Shown here piece after piece: positions 29,151 through 39,994 of a stretch of DNA of 56,523 nt. Under the pieces are notes generated by a model, which worked only from the letters and a program-made list of their open reading frames with translations, ran no database searches and was not told where the DNA came from. The position numbers and the translations under genes were made by a program. Numbering within the stretch: position 1 is the stretch's first letter; each line of letters starts with the position of its first letter. Source of the DNA: Streptococcus oralis (lineage in GTDB: Bacteria > Bacillota > Bacilli > Lactobacillales > Streptococcaceae); contig NZ_KQ969550.1 in assembly GCF_001578945.1 (NCBI RefSeq), positions 203,423 to 259,945 of the forward strand, written 5' to 3'.

Positions 29151-29292
29151 TCAATTTCCTCACATTATTCTCTTACTATTTTACCATAATTAAAGAAAAT
29201 ATATAGCCAGTACCATTTCCCTTACGATTTAGATGGAAAGATTTTATCATACTTGTAGTAGATAAAACTATACTGATTCGTAGTCACATATT

Positions 29293-29325
29293 AAAAAGTG
29301 AGATGAACACCATCTCACTCTTTTT
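29293..29325 (-). terminator. Terminator of the GH1 gene
   Basis: On the minus strand AAAAAGAGTGAGATG, loop GTGTT and CATCTCACTTTTTAA form a strong hairpin. It begins right after the 6-phospho-beta-glucosidase stop codon. Confidence 0.9.
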
Positions 29326-29329
29326 ATTT

Positions 29330-30709
29330 TTAAAATCCATTATGGTCGCTAAGCTCTTTGAACCAGTGGCCTGATTTTTTCAAGCGACGTTCTTGTGTTT
29401 CCAAGTCAAGCTCAACTAGACCATAGCGGTTTTTATAGCTATTGAGCCATGACCAGCAGTCGATAAAGGTCCAAATCAAGTAGCCCTTACAATTGGCTCC
29501 GTCTTCAATAGCACGGTGGAGTTCACGAAGATGCCCTTTGACAAAGTCGATACGATAGTCGTCTTGAATCATGCCATTCTCACGGAACTTGTCTTCCCCT
29601 TCAACCCCCATGCCATTCTCTGTCAACATCCACTCGATATTACCATAATTTTCCTTGATATTTTGAGCGATATCATAAATCCCCTGCTCGTAGATTTCCC
29701 AACCGCGGTGAGGATTAATTTTACGGCCCGGCATGACGTAAGGTTCGTAGAAATGCTCTGGCAAAAGCGGGCTATCAGGATGTTTAGCAAAACGCGGCGC
29801 CATGACACGCAAAGGTTGGTAGTAGTTGACCCCAAGAAAATCAACTGTATTCTCGCGAATGAGTTCTAACTCTTCAACAGTGTACTCTGGTAGCAAATCA
29901 TGCTCAGCTAAAATCTCTACCAACTCCTGTGGATAAGCTCCCAAGACAGACGGATCTAGGAAAGATTGAGCTTGAACAAGATCTGCAATGCGCGCAGCCT
30001 TGACATCCGCAGGATGCTGGCTACGTGGATAAGCAGGCGTTAAGTTAAGAACAATCCCAATCTTGGAATCAGGCAAAATCTCATGACAGGCCTTAACCGC
30101 AAGACTACTAGCCAGTTGCGTATGATAGGCAACCTTAACCGCTGCTTTGGCATCTACCTTGTGAGGATAGTGGGCATCGTAGAAATAGCCGAACTCCACA
30201 GGAACGATGGGTTCATTGAATGTAATCCATTGGTCCACCAAGTCACCGTAAGTTTCAAAACAAAAACGAGCATAGTCTTCATAAGCCTTGACAGTTGCCT
30301 TATTTTCCCAACCATCGCCGTCTTCTTGGAGGGCAAAAGGCAGGTCGAAGTGATAGAGATTGACTAAGAGACGAATCCCCTTGGCCTTAATAGCTTCAAA
30401 GACCTGACGGTAGAAAGCCACCCCTTGAGGATTGACCTCTCCACGACCTTGCGGGAAAATACGAGACCACTGGATAGAAGTTCGAAAGGCTGTATGCCCA
30501 GTCTCTACCAAAAGCTCAATATCCTTTTCCCAGTTTTCATAGAAAGTTGATGTTTTGTCAGGTCCAATCCCATTGTAGTAGCGATTGGGTTCCACCTGAT
30601 ACCAATAATCCCAGAGATTATCTCCTTTACCATCACCTGGCACTCGTCCTTCTGTCTGTGGTCCAGAAGTGGAGGAACCCCAAACAAAATCCTTTGGAAA
30701 TTTTAGCAT
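29330..30709 (-). CDS. GH1 family glycosidase, probable 6-phospho-beta-glucosidase
   Basis: This 459-residue TIM-barrel enzyme hydrolyses beta-glycosides. The acid/base is E166 in TFNEPIV and the nucleophile E364 in MLTENGMG. Near the C-terminus the stretch SWLNSYKNRYGLVEL has the S...K.RYG spacing that binds the 6-phosphate in phospho-glycosidases, so the substrate is probably a PTS-imported phosphorylated disaccharide such as cellobiose-6-P. No PTS gene for such a sugar is adjacent. The start follows GAAGAGGTAAAGCT. A promoter with TATAAT at 30741-30746 lies just behind the proS terminator. Confidence 0.88.
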   Translation of the reverse strand: MLKFPKDFVWGSSTSGPQTEGRVPGDGKGDNLWDYWYQVEPNRYYNGIGPDKTSTFYENWEKDIELLVETGHTAFRTSIQWSRIFPQGRGEVNPQGVAFYRQVFEAIKAKGIRLLVNLYHFDLPFALQEDGDGWENKATVKAYEDYARFCFETYGDLVDQWITFNEPIVPVEFGYFYDAHYPHKVDAKAAVKVAYHTQLASSLAVKACHEILPDSKIGIVLNLTPAYPRSQHPADVKAARIADLVQAQSFLDPSVLGAYPQELVEILAEHDLLPEYTVEELELIRENTVDFLGVNYYQPLRVMAPRFAKHPDSPLLPEHFYEPYVMPGRKINPHRGWEIYEQGIYDIAQNIKENYGNIEWMLTENGMGVEGEDKFRENGMIQDDYRIDFVKGHLRELHRAIEDGANCKGYLIWTFIDCWSWLNSYKNRYGLVELDLETQERRLKKSGHWFKELSDHNGF

Positions 30710-30740
30710 AGCTTTACCTCTTCATTTACTCATTTTCCCC

Positions 30741-30793
30741 ATTATATAGAAAAAACAAGGTAAAAACTAGTACCATTTTTGCCTTGTTTTTCT
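30741..30793 (-). terminator. proS terminator with the GH1 promoter -10 box behind it
   Basis: On the minus strand AAAACAAGGCAAAAA pairs with TTTTTACCTTGTTTT around TGGTACTAG, with one C-A mismatch, and a T run follows (30749-30793). Directly downstream is TATAAT (30741-30746), which drives the GH1 gene. The spacer is so short that the terminator stem overlaps the promoter's -35 area. Confidence 0.75.
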
Positions 30794-30806
30794 TCTGATT
30801 ATAGTT

Positions 30807-32672
<1,866 letters not shown>

Positions 32673-32676
32673 TTAT

Positions 32677-33933
32677 CTAAAAGAAGAGTCGCATAATGTC
32701 ATTCCAGGTCACAGCAATCATCAAGACAACCATGATGACCACTCCTGCCAAGGTGACATAGGTTTCAATTTCTTGTTTCAATGGTTTGCGGCGAATAGCC
32801 TCTAGGATATTGAGCACAATCTTACCACCATCCAGTGCTGGAATCGGAATAAGGTTAAAAATCCCGATATTGATGGAAATCATAGCTAGGAAGTAGAGGA
32901 CATTCTCAATTCCATTTTTAGCAGCATCGCTACTTGCCTTAAAAATAGCAACGGGACCACCGAGTTTGTTCAAATCTGGATGGAAAATCAAGTTTTTCAG
33001 AGCCGAAAGGATACGGAGCCCTGAGTCAGCAGCGGTTGTAAATCCACCAACAAACATGGATAGAAGGTCTGACTTGACCCCCGGTTGAACCCCGAGAATA
33101 TAACGTCCTTGATTCTCTTCTGGAGTCACCGTGACTTGTTTTTCGCTACCATTTTCAGAAATGGTCACATCTAAGGTCGGGGCTGTCTTGTCCTTGGTAT
33201 CTGCTTCCACAGCCTGGGTCAAGTCTTGCCAATTCTTAACCTCATGCGAGCCGACCTTGGTAATTTGAGCTGTCTCAGCTACACCCACCTTAGCCAAAGC
33301 TCCCTCAGGCATGACGTGAAAGAGATTGGTTTGAGTATCTCTAACACCGCCCTGCAAAAAGATCAAGATCCAAAAAACAATAACACCTAAGATAAAGTTA
33401 TTCATAGGACCTGCAAAGTTGGTGATGAGCTTGCCCCAGATAGAAGCATTTTGATACTGTACATCCAAAGGAGCGATGCGCACTTCAGTTCCGTCTTCTT
33501 CAACAACCGTTGCATCATGATGCACTGTAAAAGACTTTTCTTCTTCCAGGACCAACCCCTTGATAAAGAGCTTGTCTTCAAAATCAAACTGGGTTACCTG
33601 CATAGGAAGAGCCGTTTGATCCAGTTTCTTCCCTGAGAGGTTGATCCGTTTGACCTTACCATCATCAGCAAGTGTTAAACTGACTGGAGTTCCTGTCTTG
33701 ATTTCTGTCGCATCATCACCCCAGCCAGCCATACGAACATAGCCTCCTAGAGGAAGGATTCGAATGGTATAAGCAGTGCCATCCTTACCGATATGGGAAA
33801 AAATCTTGGGCCCCATACCAATGGCAAATTCACGAACTAGAATGCCTGATTTCTTGGCAAAATAAAAATGTCCAAACTCATGCACCACCACGATAATCCC
33901 AAAAACGAGGATAAAGGTTAGCAATCCAATCAT
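32677..33933 (-). CDS. rseP: Site-2 intramembrane metalloprotease RseP (Eep)
   Basis: This 418-residue membrane protease cleaves transmembrane segments, including peptide-pheromone signal sequences and anti-sigma factors in related bacteria. The zinc site is HEFGH at 18-22, and the third ligand is the aspartate of [11 protein letters not shown] near residue 370. A PDZ domain lies between the helices (about 195-285). The first and last segments are hydrophobic, as expected. It lies in the order uppS-cdsA-rseP-proS, the usual streptococcal envelope cluster, with a 15-base gap to cdsA. Confidence 0.95.
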   Translation of the reverse strand: MIGLLTFILVFGIIVVVHEFGHFYFAKKSGILVREFAIGMGPKIFSHIGKDGTAYTIRILPLGGYVRMAGWGDDATEIKTGTPVSLTLADDGKVKRINLSGKKLDQTALPMQVTQFDFEDKLFIKGLVLEEEKSFTVHHDATVVEEDGTEVRIAPLDVQYQNASIWGKLITNFAGPMNNFILGVIVFWILIFLQGGVRDTQTNLFHVMPEGALAKVGVAETAQITKVGSHEVKNWQDLTQAVEADTKDKTAPTLDVTISENGSEKQVTVTPEENQGRYILGVQPGVKSDLLSMFVGGFTTAADSGLRILSALKNLIFHPDLNKLGGPVAIFKASSDAAKNGIENVLYFLAMISINIGIFNLIPIPALDGGKIVLNILEAIRRKPLKQEIETYVTLAGVVIMVVLMIAVTWNDIMRLFF

Positions 33934-33948
33934 TCAATATTCCTTTCT

Positions 33949-34752
33949 TTAAAACAGGCCAAATAAGTGCATCATTGGAAACACAATCAGCATGCTGTCA
34001 AAGCGATCCAATACACCACCATGTCCAGGGATAAATTTTCCAGAATCCTTGACACCGAAATGGCGTTTCATAGCACTCTCAATCAAGTCACCAAACTGAC
34101 CTGCCACACTGAAGAAGGCAGCAAAGAGACTCATTCTATAAATTCCATAAGGGAGAGCAACTGTGCTGTCCACTAACATGAAAATCACTGTTATCAGTAC
34201 CGCACCTAGAATGCCCCCGACAAACCCCTCAATACTCTTATTAGGAGAAACTCTCGGAGCCAACTTATGCTTGCCAAAATTCATTCCCGCCAGGTAAGCT
34301 GCACTATCTGTCGCCCAAACGATAAAGAGGGCAAGGAGAACTTTATCAAATCCAGCTATACGAGCATCTAGTAAGGCATTAAAACCAAAGCCTACATAAA
34401 AACTCACAGCAATCGGAAAGGCAGCATCCTCAATCGTATAGCTTTTACTGAAAACAGTCGTCCCTAGCATAATCGTAATCAAGACGCTGTAGGCAACCAC
34501 ATTTCCATCAACAGGCAAGAAAGTTAGATAATTTTCTAAAGGGATTGTGAGGGCAAAGGTCGCAAAGAGAGTCAAAGCCCCCTCAATGGTCATAGTGTTT
34601 AGTCCCTTCATCTGCAAGAGTTCATGGACGCCCAGCATGGCTAACAAACCAATCCCTATCTGCAACAAGAGTCCACCCACAAACAGGACTGGAAGGAAAA
34701 TAGACAGGGCCAATACCGCAAACAATGTTCTCTTTTGTAAATCTTTGGTCAT
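33949..34752 (-). CDS. cdsA: Phosphatidate cytidylyltransferase (CDP-diglyceride synthase)
   Basis: This 267-residue membrane enzyme makes CDP-diacylglycerol from phosphatidic acid and CTP, feeding all phospholipid synthesis. It has about seven to eight hydrophobic helices. The CDP-DG synthase signature is in the C-terminal third: SPNKSIEGFVGGILG followed by KRHFGVKDSGKFIPGHGGVLDRFDS, where the conserved aspartates bind metal. Its start is nine bases after the uppS stop, which implies coupling. Confidence 0.95.
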   Translation of the reverse strand: MTKDLQKRTLFAVLALSIFLPVLFVGGLLLQIGIGLLAMLGVHELLQMKGLNTMTIEGALTLFATFALTIPLENYLTFLPVDGNVVAYSVLITIMLGTTVFSKSYTIEDAAFPIAVSFYVGFGFNALLDARIAGFDKVLLALFIVWATDSAAYLAGMNFGKHKLAPRVSPNKSIEGFVGGILGAVLITVIFMLVDSTVALPYGIYRMSLFAAFFSVAGQFGDLIESAMKRHFGVKDSGKFIPGHGGVLDRFDSMLIVFPMMHLFGLF

Positions 34753-34760
34753 ATCTTCTT

Positions 34761-35519
34761 CTAAATTCCTCCAAAACGGCGATTGCGATGGTTAAAAGCA
34801 GCAATAGCTTCCTGCAAGGCGGCTTCATCAAAATCAGGCCACAAGGTATCCGTAAAGTAAAGTTCGCTGTAGGCTGCTTGCCATGGCAAGAAATTACTTA
34901 AACGCAACTCACCACTCGTGCGGATAATCAAATCAGGATCTCGCAAATCCTTTGGCAGGTGTTGCGTGAAAAGATAGTCCCCTATCATATCTTCTGTAAT
35001 ATCACCAGGATTGATTTTGGCATCTAGAACTTCCTGAGCCAAGCTCTTAAAAGCCTGCGTAATTTCAGCACGACCACCATAGTTAAGCGCAAAATTGAGA
35101 ATCAAGCCCGTATTGTTCTTTGTCAACTCCTCTGCTTTTTTCAAAGCTTCAAAAGTCTGCTTAGGCAAACGGTTCGTCTCTCCAATCATCTGAATCTTAA
35201 CGTTATTTGCGTGCAATTCAGGGACATAGTTGTCATAAAACTCGACTGGCAAGTTCATGATAAACTTGACTTCTTGATCTGGGCGTGTCCAATTTTCCGT
35301 TGAAAAGGCATAAACAGTGATGATCTTAACTCCCATCTTGTTAGCTGCCTTGGTCACCTTTTGGAGGGCTTCCATCCCCGCCTTATGACCAAAAACCCGT
35401 GGTTGCATCCGTTTTTTAGCCCAGCGGCCATTCCCATCCATGATGATGCCGATGTGAGCAGGAACCTGTGTTGGAACCTCAACTTCTACAGCTTTATCTT
35501 TCTTAAAAAATCCAAACAT
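34761..35519 (-). CDS. uppS: Undecaprenyl diphosphate synthase
   Basis: This 252-residue cis-prenyltransferase makes the C55 lipid carrier for peptidoglycan and other wall polymers. The catalytic signature IGIIMDGNGRWAKKR is near residue 22-36, with AFSTENWTRP and the C-terminal RTSGELRLSNFLPWQAAYSE-type block further on (split here as ELRLSNFLPWQ). I use ATG 35519, preceded by TAGGAATAAGATC. An in-frame TTG at 35537 has no ribosome-binding site. It heads the envelope operon. An extended -10 box, TATGGTATAAT (35552-35557), is upstream. Confidence 0.95.
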   Translation of the reverse strand: MFGFFKKDKAVEVEVPTQVPAHIGIIMDGNGRWAKKRMQPRVFGHKAGMEALQKVTKAANKMGVKIITVYAFSTENWTRPDQEVKFIMNLPVEFYDNYVPELHANNVKIQMIGETNRLPKQTFEALKKAEELTKNNTGLILNFALNYGGRAEITQAFKSLAQEVLDAKINPGDITEDMIGDYLFTQHLPKDLRDPDLIIRTSGELRLSNFLPWQAAYSELYFTDTLWPDFDEAALQEAIAAFNHRNRRFGGI

Positions 35520-35551
35520 GATCTTATTCCTATTCAAAAATCTATCGTTTC

Positions 35552-35557
35552 ATTATA
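35552..35557 (-). promoter_or_regulatory. uppS operon extended -10 box
   Basis: The minus strand reads TGGTATAATG, an extended -10 element (TGn-TATAAT), about 32 bases before the chosen uppS start. The -35 region is poor, as is common with extended -10 promoters. Confidence 0.65.
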
Positions 35558-35609
35558 CCATATTTCCCTATTTTCTTCTATCGCTAAGTTATTAGCTCTC
35601 CTTACAGAC

Positions 35610-35702
35610 AAAAAATAAGCCGCCTGATTGGGCGACTTAATTTTATAGGGAGATTATTATGAAAAAGTTTTAGGAGTTTAAGTTAAGTTTCTCTTAACTT
35701 AT
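35610..35702 (-). ncRNA. cia-dependent small RNA (csRNA), uppS side
   Basis: A CiaR-type promoter drives a transcript of about 93 bases on the minus strand. It contains two CUCC-bearing stretches (AAACTCCTAAAAC and ATAATCTCCCTA). The second, preceded by TTTTTCATA, is complementary to a Shine-Dalgarno-plus-AUG sequence. It ends in AAGTCGCC-CAATCA-GGCGGCTT followed by a T-rich tail. This is the architecture of the streptococcal csRNAs, which block translation starts by base-pairing. A 22-base core (35646-35667) is identical to the second copy at 50728-50749. Ends are estimated from the -10 box and the T run. Confidence 0.82.
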
Positions 35703-35708
35703 GAACTC

Positions 35709-35741
35709 AGTATACCGTCCCTAACTTAAATTTTTCTTAAG
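35709..35741 (-). promoter_or_regulatory. CiaR-type promoter of the first csRNA
   Basis: The minus strand carries CTTAAG-AAAAA-TTTAAG (35725-35741), one base from the CiaR direct repeat TTTAAG-N5-TTTAAG. It lies exactly 10 bases before TATACT (35709-35714). This spacing is the same at the second csRNA. No -35 hexamer is needed when the response regulator takes its place. Confidence 0.8.
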
Positions 35742-35926
35742 TTTTTTGAGAAATGAGAACTTTAAAATAAGATTGCCCACTTGAGTGTACGAAAAGTATA
35801 TCAAATAGCCAATCTAAGTCTAAAACCTAGCTTTTTCTGAAAGTCATTTCAAGCTGACACCTTTTTGCCATAGTTTATAGATTTGAACTTTGTTTTCATA
35901 AGTTAATTTCATAATGTACTTATCTA

Positions 35927-36691
35927 TCAAATCATGTATTCTACACTGTAGGTAGCATCCGACAAGATACGAGCCAAAAACTGCTTGGTTCGCTCTTCCT
36001 GCGGACGACCAAAGAAATCACGTGGATTGTTCTCCTCTACGATACGGCCTCCATCCATGAAAATAACGTGGTTAGCGACATCCCTAGCAAATCCCATTTC
36101 ATGCGTGACGACCACCATGGTCACACCTTCTCCCGCCAACTGTTTCAGAACATCCAAAACATCTCCAACCAACTCAGGGTCTAGTGCAGATGTTGGTTCA
36201 TCTAGCAAAATCACCTCAGGCTTGACGGCAATAGCACGCGCAATTCCTATTCGTTGTTGTTGCCCTCCAGATAGCTGGGAAGGGTAGTAGTCTTTGTAGG
36301 CCAGTAAACCAACTTTTTCCAAGGCAGATTCTGCACGTTTAAGCGCTTCTTCCTTAGGTACTTTACGAGCCACGATTAGGCCTTCCAGAATATTTTCCAG
36401 AGCAGTTTTATTTGCAAAGAGATTGTAGTGTTGGAAAACAAAGGCTGTTTTTTGGCGAATTTCTAGAATATCTTTCTTGCTTAATTTGGCTAAGTCATAG
36501 GTCTCTCCTGCCAAGGTCAAACGGCCACTGTCAGCTTTTTCTAAGTGATTGAGACAACGGAGAAAGGTCGTTTTCCCCGAACCTGATGGTCCCAAAATAA
36601 CGACAACATCCCCTTGGTTGACCTGGAGATTGACATCCTCCAGTACCTGCCTCTCACCAAATGTTTTTGCGATATGTTCTACTTGTAACAT
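35927..36691 (-). CDS. Amino-acid-type ABC transporter ATP-binding protein
   Basis: This 254-residue ATPase belongs to the polar-amino-acid (PAAT) importer family. Walker A is GPSGSGKTT (34-42), the signature [14 protein letters not shown] is mid-protein, Walker B is [14 protein letters not shown], and the switch histidine is in VVTHEMGF. It is the last gene of the nine-gene-strand run that also encodes two permeases, two binding proteins and two MtaA-like proteins. PAAT systems import amino acids, cystine, opines and related small zwitterions, and which of these is moved here is unknown. The gene ends at the edge of the csRNA region. I see no clear terminator after it. Confidence 0.92.
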   Translation of the reverse strand: MLQVEHIAKTFGERQVLEDVNLQVNQGDVVVILGPSGSGKTTFLRCLNHLEKADSGRLTLAGETYDLAKLSKKDILEIRQKTAFVFQHYNLFANKTALENILEGLIVARKVPKEEALKRAESALEKVGLLAYKDYYPSQLSGGQQQRIGIARAIAVKPEVILLDEPTSALDPELVGDVLDVLKQLAGEGVTMVVVTHEMGFARDVANHVIFMDGGRIVEENNPRDFFGRPQEERTKQFLARILSDATYSVEYMI

Positions 36692-36700
36692 CCTGTCCTC

Positions 36701-37423
36701 CTATACAAAACGCGCGCTAGATGCTTTTGCGCCCTTTTCTTTCTTTACATAGCCTTTCTCCAATACTGAAAAGCCCCACTGAATCAAGCCACAGATCAAA
36801 ATATACTGTAAAAAGATCACAAAATAAGATTCAAAATACTGGTAACCGTAAGACGCTTCCACACGAGCAATAGCGGTGATGTCCTTGATGGTCATGACAA
36901 AGACCAGAGATGTCCCTTTGACGATATTGATCACCAGATTGGCCAAGTTAGGTAAGGCCGAGCGCAAGGCTTGAGGAAAAACGATCCTTAGATAGGCCTG
37001 TGTCGTAGTCAACCCAATCGCATGCGCTGCCTCTAATTGCCCCTTGTCCACAGTCAAGATAGCTGAACGTAAGATCTCCGACAAACTCCCGACCGTCATC
37101 AAACTATAAATGATGAAGGCATAATAGAGAGGATTAAGCTTGAAAATATCAAGGTCACTTCCTATGCTTTTGAGAAATTGGTTCAACAAACTTGGAAACA
37201 AACTATAAAAGAAGAGAATTAATAAAATCGGAGGAGTCGCTCGGATAAAGGCCAGATAAACCAGAGAAAAACTCCTCACCCCTCGAATCTTATAAATCTG
37301 TCCCAAGGCCAAAAATAGAGCCGGTAAAAAACTTAAGACCATAGCCACAATCATGATGATCAAGGTGGTCGGTACACCTTTCAAGGTCTCCAGAAAGGTC
37401 TTTGCAATATAGTCTATATCCAT
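36701..37423 (-). CDS. Amino-acid-type ABC transporter permease, second subunit
   Basis: This 240-residue membrane subunit has about five helices and the HisM-type inner-membrane-permease motif. The EAA loop reads EAAHAIGLTTTQAYLRIVFPQALRSALP (about 130-157, in parts), which contacts the ATPase. It pairs with the permease upstream, and the two presumably form a heterodimer. Nine bases separate it from the ATPase gene and three from the other permease, so the order permease-permease-ATPase is tightly coupled. Confidence 0.9.
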   Translation of the reverse strand: MDIDYIAKTFLETLKGVPTTLIIMIVAMVLSFLPALFLALGQIYKIRGVRSFSLVYLAFIRATPPILLILFFYSLFPSLLNQFLKSIGSDLDIFKLNPLYYAFIIYSLMTVGSLSEILRSAILTVDKGQLEAAHAIGLTTTQAYLRIVFPQALRSALPNLANLVINIVKGTSLVFVMTIKDITAIARVEASYGYQYFESYFVIFLQYILICGLIQWGFSVLEKGYVKKEKGAKASSARFV

Positions 37424-37426
37424 TTC

Positions 37427-38119
37427 TTACCTCCCTTTTGTTTCCAAAGACTTCTCAAGCAAACGACTCAAGCTAGAAATAACCAAGGCAATTCCCCAGT
37501 AAAGAAGTGCAACCGCCGTATAGGTTTCCAAAGAGTAGTTCCCTAAGTTGCGACTAATCAAGAGATTCCCTGCTCCCATAACATCAACAAAACCGATCGT
37601 ATAGGCCAAGGCAGCATCTCGCATGAGGTTGAGAACAGCGGTCGTTATATTGGGAAGAGCAACCTGAAAAGCTTGGGGAAAAATGATTCTCCAAAAGGTC
37701 TGAGCTGGAGTCAAACCAATACTAAGCCCGGCCTCTGTCTGCCCCTTCGGAATAGCTTGATAGGCCGCCTTGAAAACCTCGGCAACAATAGCCGCAAACA
37801 AGAGAATCATCGTCAAGAGAACAAAAATAGTTTTAGACCAGTTGTTGATATCCAAACCAAGCCACCATTTCAGAAATTCTGGCAAGCCATAAAAGACTAG
37901 AAAGAGCAAAACAATAGGCGGCGTACAACGAAGGGTAAAAATGTAACCCTTTGAAAGACTCGCAAAGGTTTTGTCCTCAGCCAGTTGTCCCCAGGCCAGC
38001 AGACCACCAAATAAGGAACCCAATATGGTTGTTAAAACTAGCACCAAGAGCGTCATAGGAAGAGCCTGCCAAAGAGTCGGCAAAAACTGAAAGACCTTTG
38101 AAAAATCATAAGAAACCAT
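37427..38119 (-). CDS. Amino-acid-type ABC transporter permease, first subunit
   Basis: This 230-residue HisM-type permease has a hydrophobic profile like its neighbour. It carries the family segment SKGYIFTLRCTPPIVLLFLVFYG and the EAA loop EAGLSIGLTPAQTFWRIIFPQAFQ. It is not a recent duplicate of the other permease, because the two differ along most of their length. It follows the second binding-protein gene after a 36-base gap that contains GAAAGGGTTTCGCAAGC as ribosome-binding region. Confidence 0.9.
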   Translation of the reverse strand: MVSYDFSKVFQFLPTLWQALPMTLLVLVLTTILGSLFGGLLAWGQLAEDKTFASLSKGYIFTLRCTPPIVLLFLVFYGLPEFLKWWLGLDINNWSKTIFVLLTMILLFAAIVAEVFKAAYQAIPKGQTEAGLSIGLTPAQTFWRIIFPQAFQVALPNITTAVLNLMRDAALAYTIGFVDVMGAGNLLISRNLGNYSLETYTAVALLYWGIALVISSLSRLLEKSLETKGR

Positions 38120-38155
38120 GCTTGCGAAACCCTTTCTAATTTCGTTTAGAATGTT

Positions 38156-39037
38156 CTAGTCTTTATCTACATAGCTAAAGACATCTTCTTTAAAGTATTG
38201 CTGAGATAGCTTAGCAAGCGTGCCATCTTCTTTCAACTCTTTGATTGCTTTTTCGTATTCTTTGGCAAATTTTTCCCCCTTTTCATCACGGTGAATCAAA
38301 GGATAGGTCGGAATCCCCTTATACGGGAACCAACTGAGTTTGTCTGCATACTGATGGTAGGATCCATCCTCTGCTGTCACCGCCTTTTCAAAGGAAAGTT
38401 TAATATCAAAGAAGGCATCATAGCGCCCTTCTAGGACCCAAGCATAGGCATCCGCAACCTTGAAAGATTCTGCTGCGGTCAATTCAATTGGAGCATCCTT
38501 GTGCTTGTCGTTGTAGCTGGTAATAACATTCCATTGCGCATTTTGCGGTGAAATAGGCACTAATTTCCCTTTATTCTTAGCAAAGTCATCAATGGTTTTG
38601 TATTTCTGTTCATCTTCTTTTCTGACAGTAAATCCGATGATGCTGGCTCCGACTGGTTCAGATGGAATGACAAACTTTTTAGCTCGTTCATCTGTGTACC
38701 AAGCTCCCTTGGTTCCGATGTCATACTTGCCTGATTCCAGACCAATCAAGAGGTCGTCATCACTGGTTCCAGTATATTCAAATTTATAGTTTGCTAACTT
38801 CTCATCAACAGCCTTCAAAACAGCTACTTCGTAACCATCTGATTCCCCTTTTTCATTGACAAAGTCATAAGGAACGTAGTTCTGGGTATGGGCTACTTTG
38901 AGCGTTGTCACTGCAGTTGAAGCAGCTGTGTTACTATTACTTTCTGCCTCGGAACCAGACAAACTGCGCACAAGAATCGTTCCTCCAACTACTGCAACTA
39001 AGGCAACGCCTCCGATAATCCATGTTTTTTTACTCAT
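38156..39037 (-). CDS. ABC transporter substrate-binding protein (SBP_bac_3), copy 2
   Basis: This 293-residue extracellular receptor has a basic N-terminus and one hydrophobic segment (WIIGGVALVAVVGGTILV, 6-23) but no lipobox cysteine, so it is probably held by an uncleaved N-terminal helix rather than a lipid. The mature part, from about 45, is a family-3 solute-binding fold: YVPYDFVNEKGESDGYEVAVLKAV and LLIGLESGKYDIGTKGAW. It is closely similar to the gene just upstream, mostly in the binding core and C-terminus, which shows a tandem duplication. The ligand is unknown. Confidence 0.88.
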   Translation of the reverse strand: MSKKTWIIGGVALVAVVGGTILVRSLSGSEAESNSNTAASTAVTTLKVAHTQNYVPYDFVNEKGESDGYEVAVLKAVDEKLANYKFEYTGTSDDDLLIGLESGKYDIGTKGAWYTDERAKKFVIPSEPVGASIIGFTVRKEDEQKYKTIDDFAKNKGKLVPISPQNAQWNVITSYNDKHKDAPIELTAAESFKVADAYAWVLEGRYDAFFDIKLSFEKAVTAEDGSYHQYADKLSWFPYKGIPTYPLIHRDEKGEKFAKEYEKAIKELKEDGTLAKLSQQYFKEDVFSYVDKD

Positions 39038-39054
39038 TCATTTCCTCTTTCTCA

Positions 39055-39930
39055 TTATTCATCTGCATAGGAGAAGACATCTTCGCCAAAGAATTTCTCA
39101 GATAATTTAGCCAAGGTTCCATCTGCTCTTAATTCTTGAATAGCCTGATCATAAGCCTTTGAAAACTCCTCGTTCTCTTCATTTCGGTGAATCAAAGGAT
39201 AGGTCAGAATTCCTTTATAAGGGAACCAGGTCAGCTGGTCTGCGTATTGGTGGTAAGGACCGTCTTCCTTTGTCACAGATCGTGCATAGGACAACTTAAC
39301 ATCAAAGTAGGCATCATAACGCCCTTCTAAGACCCAAGCATAGGCATCCGCTACTTTAAAGGATTCCGCTGCGGTCAACTCAATCGGAGTATCTGCATGC
39401 TTGTCATTGTAGTCCTTGATCACACTCCACTGGGCATTTTGCGGCGAAATGGGCACTAATTTCCCTTTTTCCTTGGCAAAATCATTGATGTTTTTGTACT
39501 TGGCTTCGTCCTCTTTTCGCACCGTAAAGCCGATGATACTTGCCCCAATGGCCTCTTTTGGAATGATGAATTTCTTAGCCCGTTCATCCGTATACCAAGC
39601 CGCCTTGGTTCCGATGTCAAACTTGCCAGATTCCAGTCCGATTAGGAGAGCTTCGTCATTGGTTCCTGTATATTCAAAGCGGTATTGAGGCAATTTTTCA
39701 TCGATCGCCTTTAGAACGGAAGCTTCATAGCCATCTGGTTCTCCCTGCTCATTGGTGAAATTGTAAGGAGCATGAGCCTGAGAATAGGCTACTTGAATAA
39801 CCCTTTCCGATTGACTTGCTTGACTTTCAACCGCTTGGGTGCCTTTTTGAGTGGCCAATCGACTGATAATCGTTACTGCGACAACTCCTGCTAGCGCAAC
39901 TCCTGTAATAATCTTTGCTTTCTTTGACAT
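39055..39930 (-). CDS. ABC transporter substrate-binding protein (SBP_bac_3), copy 1
   Basis: This 291-residue paralogue of the next gene has the same build: a basic start, one hydrophobic anchor (IITGVALAGVVAVTIISRL) without a lipobox cysteine, and a family-3 binding domain (YNFTNEQGEPDGYEASVLKA ... IGTKAAWYTDERAKKF). The start at 39930 is preceded by GGGAGGAGGACTT. The apparent longer frame from 39945 would overlap that site. Blocks such as AAESFKVADAYAWVLEGRYD are identical in both copies, while the surface-exposed N-terminal third differs more. This suggests the copies may differ in affinity or ligand. Confidence 0.88.
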   Translation of the reverse strand: MSKKAKIITGVALAGVVAVTIISRLATQKGTQAVESQASQSERVIQVAYSQAHAPYNFTNEQGEPDGYEASVLKAIDEKLPQYRFEYTGTNDEALLIGLESGKFDIGTKAAWYTDERAKKFIIPKEAIGASIIGFTVRKEDEAKYKNINDFAKEKGKLVPISPQNAQWSVIKDYNDKHADTPIELTAAESFKVADAYAWVLEGRYDAYFDVKLSYARSVTKEDGPYHQYADQLTWFPYKGILTYPLIHRNEENEEFSKAYDQAIQELRADGTLAKLSEKFFGEDVFSYADE

Positions 39931-39994
39931 AAGTCCTCCTCCCACTTGATCCTAACTTTTCAAAGCTCCTAAAACAACACTTGGACCGCAACCT

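Noticed and set aside
30752-30793. GGTACTAGTTTTTACC as an operator of the GH1 gene
   Set aside because: It is the loop and upper stem of the proS terminator. A regulatory role cannot be separated from that.
35646-35667. Apparent SD plus ATG (GGGAGATTATTATG) on the plus strand, repeated near 50728
   Set aside because: It is followed by stop codons within a few residues and is the exact complement of the anti-SD core of the two csRNAs, so it is not a leader peptide.
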